64,000 nucleotides of DNA from Stenocarpella maydis (Eukaryota > Ascomycota > Sordariomycetes > Diaporthales > Diaporthaceae). The stretch's first letter is position 1; the number at the start of each line of letters is the position of its first letter. The position numbers and the translations under genes were made by a program. Under the pieces are notes generated by a model. It made no database searches, was not told where the DNA came from, and saw nothing but the letters and a program-made list of their open reading frames with translations. This document shows positions 1 through 9,897 of the stretch, piece after piece. The stretch covers positions 56,907 to 120,906 of the forward strand of contig NQMI01000119.1 of assembly GCA_002270565.1 (NCBI GenBank). Reading direction: 5' to 3'.

Positions 1-677
1 AACTCACATGATATCACATCAGCTGTGAAGCAGCTGAACGCGGTCTTGACATCAAAGGGCTCCTTGCCGTTCTGCCTGAGGAGCTTGTCACAGAGCATCT
101 GGACGTGCTCCTTGATCTCTCCCTCGAGCTTCGCAACGTTGGCACGCGAGAAGAACTTGGCCACGGGGGCGCGCCTCATCCTGTGGAGGTCATGATCGGT
201 CGTGCCGAACTCAGATAGGTTGATTCTACGAATTCGAGGTAAGCCATGGATCAGGGAACGACTGCCATGGGTGATGATCCGAAGGAGAACAACTCACACT
301 GTGCCGTCGACCTGGTGCGAGGGCTTGTCGCGTTTGCGGCCGCCCACGGCGTATATATCGTCGCTGAAGTTAACATCGTTGCAGTGGATCTCGTAGGGGT
401 TGATGCGCACGAGCGGGCCGTGTTTCTTGTGCATCTCCCCTATCTCGCGGGTGTACCTCCCAAACTTAACCACATCGTAATAAAATTCGGGCAGGTAGGT
501 CGCTGCCGCCAGCTTTGGGCCCGGGATATGGCTGAGGGGATGCAACGGAGACACATTATAGAGCGCCTTGAGCAACTGGTAGGCCAGCCAAGCGATACCC
601 AGCCGCACCACGGTCTGGACGGTCAAGACATCGGATGGAGACCAACCTCCAGCATCTGAAAGTTCCAGGGTGGGCAT
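1..677 (-). CDS. cytochrome P450 monooxygenase, N-terminal part (cut by window edge)
   Basis: N-terminal part of a microsomal P450. The chosen start gives MPTLELSDAGG, then a hydrophobic anchor (about residues 15-35), the proline-rich hinge SHIPGPKLAA, and the early conserved stretches GPLVRINPYEIH and FGTTDHDLHRMRR, which are typical of fungal P450s. Two exons are visible, 298-677 and 8-225. A 72-nt intron (226-297, GTGAGT...TAG) joins the frames so that DGTV runs into INLSEFGTTD. The second exon ends at a GTGAGT donor in the first seven bases, so the I-helix, ExxR and heme-cysteine regions lie outside the window. An upstream in-frame Met exists at 782, but the anchor fits the later Met better. 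The family is clear; the substrate is unknown, and no neighbouring pathway gene suggests one. Confidence 0.85.
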
Positions 678-1271
678 GGTTGCACTCAGGGTCGCCTCGC
701 AGATTCCCGTCCAAGGACCGGAATGCTTCGTCGATGTGTCTTTCGAAAGACCAGCCTCAGATTGAAATCCTTCCTCTGGCATTTGGGTCCAAGAATCTCG
801 GCAGAGCTAGGAATGGTTCAGAATACAGTGCCCACTGTCTGTGTGTTGCTTGTATACCCACAACCCCATACTTAAGTATACTAGCGCAAGGCCAGGAAGA
901 CAGTGCCGCGCCGGAAAAGGACACTGCGTACTCAAATGGTCTCCAGGTTTCGGAATAGCCCGCGGGGACTGTGAGCTTGGCGACTGCTCTTCAAGGCGAG
1001 TTTCATTCTTCCCTGCACAATTCCAAGATGGGTCGAGGAAACTCGACAAGCGATCATAAGATTGGACGATGATGTCATTCGCGATGTTTTCCATGCCATG
1101 GATCCAGATCACGATGTCCTCGTTCGTACAAACGAGTGTTCAACAGACAGCCACTTCCCCATCCTCGCCCAAGTCCCAGCCAAAGGCCAGAAAAAAACTC
1201 ACTGCCTGATTGCAATACCATAATCTCTCGTGACCGATTTGGTGTGGCAATAGAAGCCCTGGCTTGGCGTC
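678..1271. other. intergenic spacer
   Basis: About 0.6 kb between the start of the P450 and the end of ATG29, both on the minus strand. It should hold the P450 promoter and the ATG29 3' UTR. I see no coding exon, RNA gene or repeat here. Confidence 0.6.
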
Positions 1272-2949
1272 TTACTTGGGTAGATATCGGCTCCTAAAGA
1301 CATTGCTGATTGTACTGCCAATCGTATTGCCTCCCTGCATCTTGCTAGCCAGTGCTTCCTCCAAGGCTGACTGGGTCACTGAAGCGTCTGCAGCAGCGGG
1401 ATCAGCATTGAGTAGGACAGGGCTTATGTCCAGGAGACCTACCGTCCAGATCACTAAAGCTGCTGCCCATGCTCGGCGTGCCGTCACTTCCCTCTCTCGA
1501 GTAGCCCTTTTGCTTCAATTCAGCTGTCCTGCGCGGTGACAGCGGACCTGAAGGATGTCTGCGGCCACTAGATGACGGCTTGGACCTGAAAGCCGCCGAA
1601 TTCTCGGACGAATCAGAGTTGGACGACTTCTGAAGTATACGCTCCCTCTCTTTCCCCTTTCCTTTGCCCCTACCGCTGTGATCAGGACCAGTGACGTTCT
1701 GCAATCGTCTCGCAGCATTAGAGGCGAAGTCACGAGGGTCACCCCGTAACGTGGCGCTGGGGTCAGTGTACTGGCCGCTGCTGTCGCCACCACTGCCGCC
1801 AACTTCGGTGGGTGTGGCAGCCTTTGCCCTGAAGGGCAAGAACGCAGGCTCCGCTTCGTCGTCGTCGTCGTCATCCACGAATGCGGATCCAAGGCCACCC
1901 TGGTTCTGTTGTTTCTGTTGGAAGCGGGGAGGCCGCCGGATAATGCGGGATTGGGCGGGGCTGGACGAAGCCGAAGATGTGGGAGAGGGCGAGTCGGCCG
2001 GGCCGGGTGAGGGTGGGTAGGCAGACTGCGGCGCACCAGTTTCCGTAGCTACAGGATCCGACGCTACAGATGGCACGGTGGGCAGAGAAGGCAGGCGCTG
2101 TCTGGTTTGTGAGCGAGGAGAAGTCGGAACCGGTCCCGGCCGGGGCCTCGAGGACCCCGCTGCGCTGCCTGTACTGCCGACTTGTGCTGTCGTGCCCGAG
2201 GACGAATTTCGTGATGGCTGGGGCCGACCAGGGGCGACGAAGCCTGTGGAACCAAGTCCCGGGGTGCCCGTCTTGGGAGTGTCAGGGGCACTGCCGTCGT
2301 TCTTTGGCATGGGCGAGTCCTTCCTAATCGAAAGGGACGAGGGGGCTCTCGCGTGGCCATATGCTCCTTGAGAGGAGCCGGTCCTTCTCATTGCCTCAAT
2401 GGCAGCATTTGAGTCGGAACCAGGGACGGGCGATGGGGCAGCTGAGCTCCTGGCGGCGGCGGTGGCCTTGCGCATCTGGGCTCGGACCTGGGAGGCATGG
2501 CGTTCGGTGAGGTAGGTGACCTGCTGGAGCAGAAAGTCGACCGTGACTTCAAAGCTAGCGGCTCTTCAGGAGCACAAGGAGAGGATGGTGAGCTGGCTTC
2601 TCACAGACAGCAAAGGGCGGACTGTAGTGGGAGCCATGGACTTTTGTCTGATGGACCCTGGGACTTACAACTCAACCCCTGAATCCAGGCAGAGTTAGCA
2701 GATGATTGGTCCAAAGCAGGCAGGACAACTCACAATCAATCTCAGTCTTCGCGACACCCGACAGGATCTTCCATAGGGATTCATCTTTGGAGGCGTCCCA
2801 TTTCACCTGATGGGGGATTTAACGGTGGTCAGCATGGCTGATGAAATACTCCGGTACGGCCTGGCGTCACTCACAGGCGGCGGATCGACAAAGTCGCCTC
2901 GCGGAAAGGGCAGGCGGATGTAGACGGTGTAGCTCGGCTCACCATCCAT
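1272..2949 (-). CDS. ATG29: autophagy protein Atg29
   Basis: Atg29 belongs to the Atg17-Atg31-Atg29 scaffold that recruits the Atg1 kinase to the pre-autophagosomal site. The N-terminus YTVYIRLPFPRGDFVDPPP and the block FEVTVDFLLQQ are family signatures. The middle is long, disordered and rich in Ser, Pro and Gly with an Asp run (DDDDDD). The C-terminus has ASVTQSALEEALASKMQ and ends RSRYLPK, also typical. Exons: 2875-2949, 2734-2806, 2669-2678, 1443-2563 and 1272-1387, giving about 464 residues. Exon 3 is only 10 nt; it is needed to build the EIDWVELAASFEV junction and is flanked by good GTGAGT and GTAAGT donors. An acceptor 12 nt further into exon 4 is also in frame. The gene is divergent from NUP53. 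Confidence 0.9.
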
Positions 2950-3503
2950 GACAGCCGAGAGTCGGGTACAAGGGAGATGGATACGGGGTTCAGGGTGCGA
3001 TGAGGTGAGGTAAGATGACACGAGAGGCGAGACGGGCGCCACAAAAAGACGTAGGTCGAGCAGCGACTTGTATTGCGATGAAGTGAAAGGAAGTTGGTTC
3101 AGGCGTATGGGACATGCGGTATGCGGTATGCGGTATGCGTGTAAGTCGGCCAGAGCAATCAGTATGCATTGCCCATTACTCGAGCGGCACAGTAGCCAAG
3201 TATGGCCTGTACGGTACGGCCTCGCTGCTGGACCCACCCATGAGCTGTACACTGCACCACCTGGGCAGCCTGAGGTGGTCATAGGCAGCGCCTAGTGCTA
3301 TCGATAAGCTCAGGCAACAGGGAAGAGCTTGCCAAGGCAGGGCCCCCTGTTCGGGAGCCACCTGTTGCTGGGGAGAGCAGACAGCAGAGCCAGAATTTCA
3401 ATCGCGTCGCAGGCCTGCCCACCAAAATCCTCTCTTCCTGATCTCCCACAGGGCTGGCCCTACCCAGCCCATCCGATCCCGACGAGCGTCGTGCCAGCAC
3501 AGC
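2950..3503. promoter_or_regulatory. shared divergent promoter of ATG29 and NUP53
   Basis: This 554-bp interval separates the start codons of two divergent genes, so it must carry both promoters. It contains a short degenerate run of GCGGTATGCG units near 3117-3137. I recognise no factor-binding site with confidence. Confidence 0.5.
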
Positions 3504-4963
3504 ATGGCACCTCTTATCCTGCACAATGTCCCCGACGAGGAGCAATACATAGGCGAGGATGGCGTCCAGAGACCATATGCTATGATATGGCCACAGTATG
3601 CCTCGTGCTCCCTGCTCTCCCGCCGTCTCTCGAGCAGTTCCAGCTGACAAGATCCGCTCCAGACAAGACGGTAACCCCACGAATGCTCGGGCACGACGAG
3701 GAGTCCCCGAGACAGGAGCCTTTGGCAAATCGACGCGACGCTCCAGGTCAAAGACAGCAACCCCAGCCAGGCGTGAGGATCCCACGATACAATCAGCCGG
3801 CAAGGTCTTTGCCGCCTTCTTCGAGCAGCAGTCCTCCCAGGGCGGGGACACGGCCGAAGAGCCCTCATCAGCGACACCACGACAGCGAAGAGCCTCAACC
3901 GCCCAGCCCCTCCTACCGCCATCGAACTCCGCCAAAGACCCAGCAGACGACTCCGCCGCGACAGCCACGCCCGCGGCAGCCCGAAACATCCCCAATGTGC
4001 CAACCGAGGTCATCCTCCGCGGCTACAGGAACACCGACCAGCAGTACGCGGCCATAAACCACTACGAGCAGCTCGCGGGGCGCATATGCGAGGACTACCC
4101 GCGGGACCCACCCTTCGAGATCCGGCGGTACAAGTCGGAGCTGCGCGACCCGGCCTACTCGCGGCGGCGCGCCCTGACGCCGGAGGAGCGCGCCAAGGTG
4201 AACCGGGCCGACGGCGGCTCGCACTGGGTCAAGGTGACGTTCGAGTCGAGCCAGGCGGCCGAGGCGGCCCTTTTCTCGAGCCCACAGGCCATCCTGGGCC
4301 ACCTGGTCTATGCCGAGCCCTACCGCGGCCTGCCCCCGATACGCGACGAGCCCGTCCCCGACGCCACCACCGCCGCCCTGGGCGAGGTCCCCGCGCCCTG
4401 GAGACGCCCCGGCCACGGCGGCAACAAGACCGCCGGCGAGCTGCGGCCCGCCTTCCCCGGGGCGGGCTGTCGGCCGAGGTCATCACGGCGGCGGCGGCGG
4501 CGCCATGGACATGGACCTGTCCCCATCCCACTCTCAGGCCAGCAGCCGCACCGTTGAGAGCGGTACCGTCAACGGCTCATCGTCGACGTCAAATAACACC
4601 CTGACGGGGGCCCGGGCAGGGCTGGACCAGCTCCAGCAGTTGCCAGGAGCAGCGGTTACGGCGGCAGCAGCAAACCCTCAGAACAGCGTGTACTGTAGGA
4701 AGATACCCACTGCGAGGAGGGCCGTGCTCCTGCCGGCTGAGCAGGCGCTGCTGCCGCAGCAGTCGTACGCCCAGCGGCTGCTGGGCCACATCCCTTTCAT
4801 CAAGTGGTTCAGCGGCTCCATGATTGGGAACGAAGTGCCGCGCACACAGGAGGGCGAGTTCGACTGGGTGAACGCGTCGCTTTACTGGAAGCTCATCTGC
4901 TGGCTGGACCTCATGTTCCGCCTCTTTGGCGGTGAGATTGTCAGCCCCGACAAGGATGACTGA
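3504..4963 (+). CDS. NUP53: nucleoporin Nup53/Nup35-type (frame break inside)
   Basis: This is a nuclear pore linker nucleoporin with an RNA-recognition-like Nup35 domain. Exon 1 (3504-3595) encodes [21 protein letters not shown] 67-nt intron (3596-3662, branch CTGAC) joins it to [19 protein letters not shown]. The Nup35/MPPN fold follows, with [17 protein letters not shown] and [11 protein letters not shown], then [21 protein letters not shown]. The C-terminus has [33 protein letters not shown] and an amphipathic end ([17 protein letters not shown]) of the kind that binds the nuclear membrane. The N-terminal part and this C-terminal part lie in different frames, switching between about 4387 and 4540. 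A 151-nt intron (4387-4537) with a poor GTCCCC donor would restore the frame. One or more indels in the GC-rich stretch would do the same. Confidence 0.82.
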
Positions 4964-5494
4964 GACGACGTGGGGGGAAACCGGGAGGGGGGGGGTTGAA
5001 ATCCACAAACTCTGCTGGCTTTTTGCCAGAGAGCTAGGTGGACCGGAAATGCGGCGCCCTCCACGACGGGTGATTCATAAGATGAGGTGACGGGGGCGGT
5101 CTACGAGATCATGGCGCGAGGAGCCACTTGGGAACGCTCTGCGACGATCTCGTGACCCTTGGGCTTGCGAGGTTGCAAGCCGACAGGCAGTTTGGATGAT
5201 AATGCATATAGCGTCTTGGGCATAGGGCGTTCCTGCGAGGGCTGGCGTGTGGCGTGCGAGGGTTGAATAAACGAACAAAAGGTTTATACGACCGACCCTG
5301 TCTTATTGCATCATGTACCTATCTGAAGGAAAAGAGAATACCACCAGAGGACAACACCCTGTAATTCCACAAGACCCAAAACACCAATGCTTCTTCTATA
5401 CCAAGACCGTAACGCCTAGCTCTGTTAACCTGAATGGACGACTGGTACCGCCGGCCTTCCCCTTGAAAGAGGAGGGGATTCACACAAAGTCTGG
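4964..5494. other. convergent 3' spacer NUP53/IVY1
   Basis: This interval holds the 3' ends of two convergent genes. A nine-base G run lies at 4987-4995. I see no further coding or RNA feature. Confidence 0.5.
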
Positions 5495-6988
5495 TTATTC
5501 CATCCCGTCGTCCGTGGCATTCCACCTGCGTTCCCTCTCGTCGGGGTCTGACGCAGCCGAGGAAATCCTCTTGGCCCCCCAGGGGTGCTCGTCCTCGTCG
5601 CCGCTCATGGGCAGCGACAGGTCTGCGTGCGAGCGCATTCGGAAGCCGTCGGCAGATGCTGACCTCCCGCCGTTGCGTATCGTGGCAGGCGACGGGGGCT
5701 CGTCGTCATCGCTCGTCACGTTCGAGCTGGCACCGGCCTGGAAGTGGTCGTCGGCGCCGCCCATCACCTCGTCCGGGTTGACCCTCACCGGCTGCGGGGA
5801 GAAGGGCCGCGTCATCCTCGGCCTGCCGTTGCTCGCAAAGTCCGCCGAGAAGATGCTGATGCTGTCAGTATCTGGCACCGCCATGAAATCGGGGCTGGTG
5901 ACCGCGCCGGCAAGACTCTGGTACGGCTCGGACACAACACCGAGGCTGTCTGCCCTCTCGTGGCCCTTCCGCCCGCCACTGCCGCCCACCACCCTGGCCA
6001 GCCCCACGCCCGAGTCGGACGCCGTGTCGGCCAGGATGCTCTTGGGCGGGAGGATACTGAACAGCTTGCTTGTATCGGCCTCGGCCTCGGCGGCGGCGGG
6101 CTCGGCAGCGAAGAGGTCGGTGCCCTTCTCAAGTAGCTCGTCCAGCCCGCCGCCTGACCAGCCCTTGCGCGCGAGGGACTCGAAGATGTCGACCTCGGCC
6201 CGGACGAGACTGCAGCTTGACTCGAGTATCTTGACGCTCGTGTCCTGGCTCTCGCGCAGCAGGGTGCGGCTGTGCTCGGCGTGCATGCTAGTCAGGCCGT
6301 CCAGCTTGGTGGTCAGCTCGACCAGGTGACCGCGGAACTTGGAGACATCCCGCGGCCCGCGCTGGCGGTGCAGCTTCATGCCCTCCTTCTCGAGGCGGCG
6401 GATCTCCTGCGACTGGCGCTTGACCGCCGCCAGGTAGGTGGCCTCCTCGTCCTCAACATCCCGCCGCCATTTGTCCAGCTCGTGGAGGAGCGGCACCTCG
6501 AAGCTCCTGTACACCGTCTCGGACAGGATGTGCTCGTGGTTGGCGATAAGGTGGTGGACACCGGCGGCGGCCAGCAGGCTATCTGCGGTGCAGCCGCCGT
6601 TGGACGTGACGGCAGTGGTCGGAGCATTGCCCAGATGTACCGAGTCGGACGTGGCCTCCTTCAGGCGGGCGCACGACTCCAGGGCGGACCCGAAAGAGGA
6701 GGCGGCGTTGGACAGGGCGGCGAGGGCTAACCGGTATGTCTTCGCGGTGGAGAGCAGGTCGGCGTATGACTTCTGGCTGGCGGCGAGGTCTGATTTGGTG
6801 AGGACGGCCTGCGCTACCGGTGGTGGGGGAGGCAGGGGCAGGTTGAAGCTCGAGATGTTCATGTTTGCCGAGGGCTGGTTGGCGGTTGACGCGTACGAGT
6901 AGGTTGGCGAGGCGGGGACCGGCGGAAGCTGGGACGGCGAGGGCGACGGTGGCCGGTTGGCGACGGGGTGCTGGTAGACGGTCGTCAT
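5495..6988 (-). CDS. IVY1: Ivy1-like I-BAR domain protein
   Basis: One uninterrupted frame of 497 residues resembles yeast Ivy1, a phospholipid-binding inverse-BAR protein of the vacuole and endosome that interacts with Ypt7 and Vps33 and affects TORC1 signalling. The first 60 residues are proline-rich (LPLPPPPPVAQAVLT). Residues of about 65-290 form long helices consistent with a BAR-type coiled coil, including HELDKWRRDVEDEEATYLAAVKR, HLVELTTKLDGL and SLVRAEVDIFESLARKGWSG. The tail is acidic, Ser/Pro-rich and probably disordered. The start MTTVYQHPV is the first Met of the frame. Its upstream region includes an assembly gap at 7085-7087, so the promoter is not fully known. The match is from remembered family features; the vacuolar role is inferred. 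Confidence 0.75.
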   Translation of the reverse strand: MTTVYQHPVANRPPSPSPSQLPPVPASPTYSYASTANQPSANMNISSFNLPLPPPPPVAQAVLTKSDLAASQKSYADLLSTAKTYRLALAALSNAASSFGSALESCARLKEATSDSVHLGNAPTTAVTSNGGCTADSLLAAAGVHHLIANHEHILSETVYRSFEVPLLHELDKWRRDVEDEEATYLAAVKRQSQEIRRLEKEGMKLHRQRGPRDVSKFRGHLVELTTKLDGLTSMHAEHSRTLLRESQDTSVKILESSCSLVRAEVDIFESLARKGWSGGGLDELLEKGTDLFAAEPAAAEAEADTSKLFSILPPKSILADTASDSGVGLARVVGGSGGRKGHERADSLGVVSEPYQSLAGAVTSPDFMAVPDTDSISIFSADFASNGRPRMTRPFSPQPVRVNPDEVMGGADDHFQAGASSNVTSDDDEPPSPATIRNGGRSASADGFRMRSHADLSLPMSGDEDEHPWGAKRISSAASDPDERERRWNATDDGME

Positions 6989-7070
6989 GGTCGGACGAGA
7001 CGATTCGCAGCACTAGCAGCAGCAGAGTAAGGAGGGAAGATAGGAGGGGCGTGCGTCTCGAGGCAAGCCC

Positions 7071-7101
7071 TTTTTTTTTTTTTTNNNGGGGGGGGGGGGG
7101 G
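7071..7101. other. assembly gap between T14 and G14 runs
   Basis: Fourteen T, three N and fourteen G in a row. The N run marks unresolved sequence. The homopolymers on both sides suggest that reads failed in a poly-T/poly-G tract. It lies in the 5' flank of IVY1 and beyond the 3' end of the ferric reductase. Confidence 0.95.
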
Positions 7102-7200
7102 ACACCAAGGTGGTATCTCATCTCGCTCTCGGCCGTGGCACGCTCTGGTCATCCTCGTACGTGCCTCGCCTCCCTGCCTCCACTCTTCAGGTAGTGCCTC

Positions 7201-9897
7201 CTACAGGGCATAGTTCTCCGCATGCAAGTAGATCTCCTCCAGCATGGGGTCGCCCCAGATCTCGGCCTGGAGCCTGGCCACCGTGGTTGCAACCCCCACA
7301 CGCATGCTCGGTGGGCCGCACACAAACACGGCCGTCCTCCGGCCCAGGATCCCTCGCCCGTCGCTCCCGCCCGTCGCCCACTCCTTGAGCATGTACCCCA
7401 GGTCCGGCCGCCCGTACTCGACGCTCCAGCCCCCGTCGATCTCGTGCGGCACCGGGAACGCGAACCGCATCAGGTTCTTCTGGAACTCGGTCGGCGTCTC
7501 GGGGAACCCGAACTCGAACCCGGACGGCGGGCCAAACGTGCTCGTCGGCCGCGGCCGGCCCAGCGTGCCCACGTCGGTGCGGAGGTGCGCCAGTTCGGGC
7601 ACGTCGGGCGCCCGCGGTATGTCTGACGATGGCTGAGTCGACTCGGGGTGCGATCCGGCCTGCGGGACTTCAAGGAGCTGGCTGATTCGCTTGTTTCCCG
7701 GCGAGTTGGGCGGGGCGTGGTTGAAAAATGGACCGTCCGCCTTGGGCTTTAATGGAGGGAAGTGGAAGTCCTTCTGCTTGCCCTTGTCGCCGGACAGCTC
7801 GGCCGCGCCGTCCCTGGCGTCCCTTGCCTCCGAGCTGTCCCCGCTACCCTCGAGGCGTCGCAGCGCCTCATCTGCATATGACTGGCGGTTGTTCGGCGGT
7901 GGGCCTGGTGGCGGTGGTGGAATGTTATGTGGCTGCAGATACTTCTGCTGAGGCAGCGCCGTGAACCGATCCTGTTGCTCTTCTCTCAGTTCCGCCTCTC
8001 TGGCCGGATCGCCTTGGGAGACGTCCGCGATCAGCGCCGAGTTGCGTTTCGAGGCGATCCCCGCGACGAACCCGTCCAGCCTGTCGTGGAACATGTTCGA
8101 TATCGGCCGAGGCGCGCGAGCGCTCGCACCAACCACGCCACCGTGCGAGCTTCTAGTTGCAGAAGTCACAAAAAACTTGCATGTGACACTGTCTGGCGGT
8201 GCGGCCTCGCGGCAGATGCGCAGCTCCTCGCGGAACCAGTCCATGGCCTCGAGCCGCTTCAAGGACCATACCACGACGATCTTCTTGGTAATGGCCTTGC
8301 CGTCTCGCATCCGCTTGATCAGGTTGAGCAGCTGCGACATCAGCGACGTGATCCCACTCCCACCTGCGATGAGGATGCAGGTATCAAACGCCGCAAGGTC
8401 TCGACACATGCCTCCGTACGGTCCATCGAGAAAAGCGCGGTATGTGTGAAACGGCCCCTTCTCTATCGCAGTCTCGAGCACCTTCTTAGTGAAGCCGCCG
8501 TAGGGCCGGAAGACCAGCACGCAGTCCCGGTATTGTTCACCATATTCTGAGGGGAAATCCTCGCTGCACAGGGATGCGACGGTGAAGGGGTGGTTCTCGA
8601 GCAGCGAGATTCCCGGCATGCGTAGGTAAAAGTATTGGCCTGGTGACCATCTCAGCTGGGTTGGAATGGTGATCTTGATCGTGCTCTCCGTCATGATCTG
8701 AATGGCGGCCTCGTCGCCAACCAGGAACGCCAGTCTCCAAGGCTTGGTCCAGTTCAGCTTGCAGAATCGCCACATGTTGCAAACCACAATGATGGCGATG
8801 GATGCGTATAGGTAGTCCCACGACATCAGAAAGTTCTTGGTGTGCCAGAACAGGACGCCGATGTATATGTACCCGACCGGAGCATGAAGGATGGAGAACA
8901 GTTCGTAGAGATGTCGTCTCAACACAGGCAGGGACAGCACACACAGCCAGCAGAGTGGAACAAAGCAAGCTACCCCACTGCCGTAGATTATGCCGCTCCC
9001 CGGGGGGAAGAGCTTGTTGAAGACGGTCATTCCACCGTCCTCCCATACCGGCTGGACGAAGAACGGAATCATGTGAACCAGGGACAGGAACAGGCACAGG
9101 TAACCTGCCCATCGGTGGAACACATTGAGCCGGTCGGCGGCAATGCCGGTAATGAGACTCAGGAGGTTCGCCTTCATGCTCGTGGCAATTATCCACGGGG
9201 TCATGGCCTGCGCGATCATGCCGGCTCGGATGGCCAGGGGTGGTGAGCCATACCTGATGCTGGCCCAGTACAGCGGCTGCTGCAGGAAGCTGTACAAGCA
9301 GACGAACACCAAGGCGACGAATCCGACCGTCAGCACCGACAAGGACGAGAAGGTGAACCTGTGCTTTCGCCACCTGATATCCGGGATCGGTCGATAGAAT
9401 ACCCACCGGAACAAGGCCAGGGTGTCATTGACGAAGCCAATGGATGACATGTTGGATTTGGGACGGAAGGCTGTTTCGGCCTTCTCTTCCTCGGGGAAGA
9501 AGTGCCGCGCTGTGGCCGGTTGCCCAGTGGGTTGCCCAGTGGGTTGCCCAGTGGGTTGCCCAGACGGCGCGGTGGTCTGGCCCCATTCGGTCTCCGGGTT
9601 GTACAGATTTTGGTAGTATTGCTCGACTTCTTGCTTGTAGATGGCTTGCCTGATCTTGTCTTGCCAGAAATGCCACACCCTGACCGCCACGGCCGACATC
9701 ATCAGCGCCAACGAGAAGTACGTCCATCCCAGCCCGTACTTCCCGGCCTGGGTCCAGGGGTCGACCGTGTCGGCTTGTACCAAGCCCGGCGGACTCGTCG
9801 GTGTCAGCGGGATGTTGATCCTCCTGAGAAGCTCTCCTAACCTTCGCGTAGCGGATGATGCGGCGTCGCGAACGGCGGGCTGTATTAATGAAGCCAT
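7201..9897 (-). CDS. ferric-chelate reductase (FRE/NOX superfamily), long form
   Basis: Intronless, 898 residues. It is a membrane flavocytochrome that moves electrons from NADPH through FAD and two hemes to extracellular ferric or cupric ions. One membrane span is near residues 55-75, with others between about 185 and 380. Candidate heme histidines are His261 (HRWAGY), His275, His338 (LHAP) and His352. The FAD site is HPFTVAS at about 436; the nucleotide site is GGSGIT at about 512, with CGPPSMR near 860. It is unusually long because about 220 mostly disordered residues (roughly 590-810) are inserted between two halves of the NADPH domain. It also has an in-frame QPTG repeat (about 114-127) in the first cytosolic segment. 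No ferroxidase or iron permease gene is adjacent, so the role in iron or copper uptake is family knowledge. Confidence 0.9.
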   Translation of the reverse strand: MASLIQPAVRDAASSATRRLGELLRRINIPLTPTSPPGLVQADTVDPWTQAGKYGLGWTYFSLALMMSAVAVRVWHFWQDKIRQAIYKQEVEQYYQNLYNPETEWGQTTAPSGQPTGQPTGQPTGQPATARHFFPEEEKAETAFRPKSNMSSIGFVNDTLALFRWVFYRPIPDIRWRKHRFTFSSLSVLTVGFVALVFVCLYSFLQQPLYWASIRYGSPPLAIRAGMIAQAMTPWIIATSMKANLLSLITGIAADRLNVFHRWAGYLCLFLSLVHMIPFFVQPVWEDGGMTVFNKLFPPGSGIIYGSGVACFVPLCWLCVLSLPVLRRHLYELFSILHAPVGYIYIGVLFWHTKNFLMSWDYLYASIAIIVVCNMWRFCKLNWTKPWRLAFLVGDEAAIQIMTESTIKITIPTQLRWSPGQYFYLRMPGISLLENHPFTVASLCSEDFPSEYGEQYRDCVLVFRPYGGFTKKVLETAIEKGPFHTYRAFLDGPYGGMCRDLAAFDTCILIAGGSGITSLMSQLLNLIKRMRDGKAITKKIVVVWSLKRLEAMDWFREELRICREAAPPDSVTCKFFVTSATRSSHGGVVGASARAPRPISNMFHDRLDGFVAGIASKRNSALIADVSQGDPAREAELREEQQDRFTALPQQKYLQPHNIPPPPPGPPPNNRQSYADEALRRLEGSGDSSEARDARDGAAELSGDKGKQKDFHFPPLKPKADGPFFNHAPPNSPGNKRISQLLEVPQAGSHPESTQPSSDIPRAPDVPELAHLRTDVGTLGRPRPTSTFGPPSGFEFGFPETPTEFQKNLMRFAFPVPHEIDGGWSVEYGRPDLGYMLKEWATGGSDGRGILGRRTAVFVCGPPSMRVGVATTVARLQAEIWGDPMLEEIYLHAENYAL
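9524..9564 (-). repeat. 12-bp in-frame tandem repeat (QPTG units)
   Basis: About three and a half copies of a 12-bp unit (plus-strand GGTTGCCCAGTG) lie within the ferric reductase gene. They encode consecutive Gln-Pro-Thr-Gly units. As the unit is a multiple of three, copy-number change would keep the reading frame. Confidence 0.85.

Noticed and set aside
3279..4013. Long minus-strand frame opposite NUP53
   Set aside because: Antisense shadow of the GC-rich coding strand; no conserved motif.
3329..4057. Long plus-strand frame of 242 codons overlapping NUP53
   Set aside because: It is out of frame with the conserved nucleoporin sequence, and its translation is Pro/Arg/Ser-rich without a domain.
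4387..4537. A confident intron restoring NUP53
   Set aside because: It fits the frame, but the GTCCCC donor is poor, so I left it as one of several explanations.
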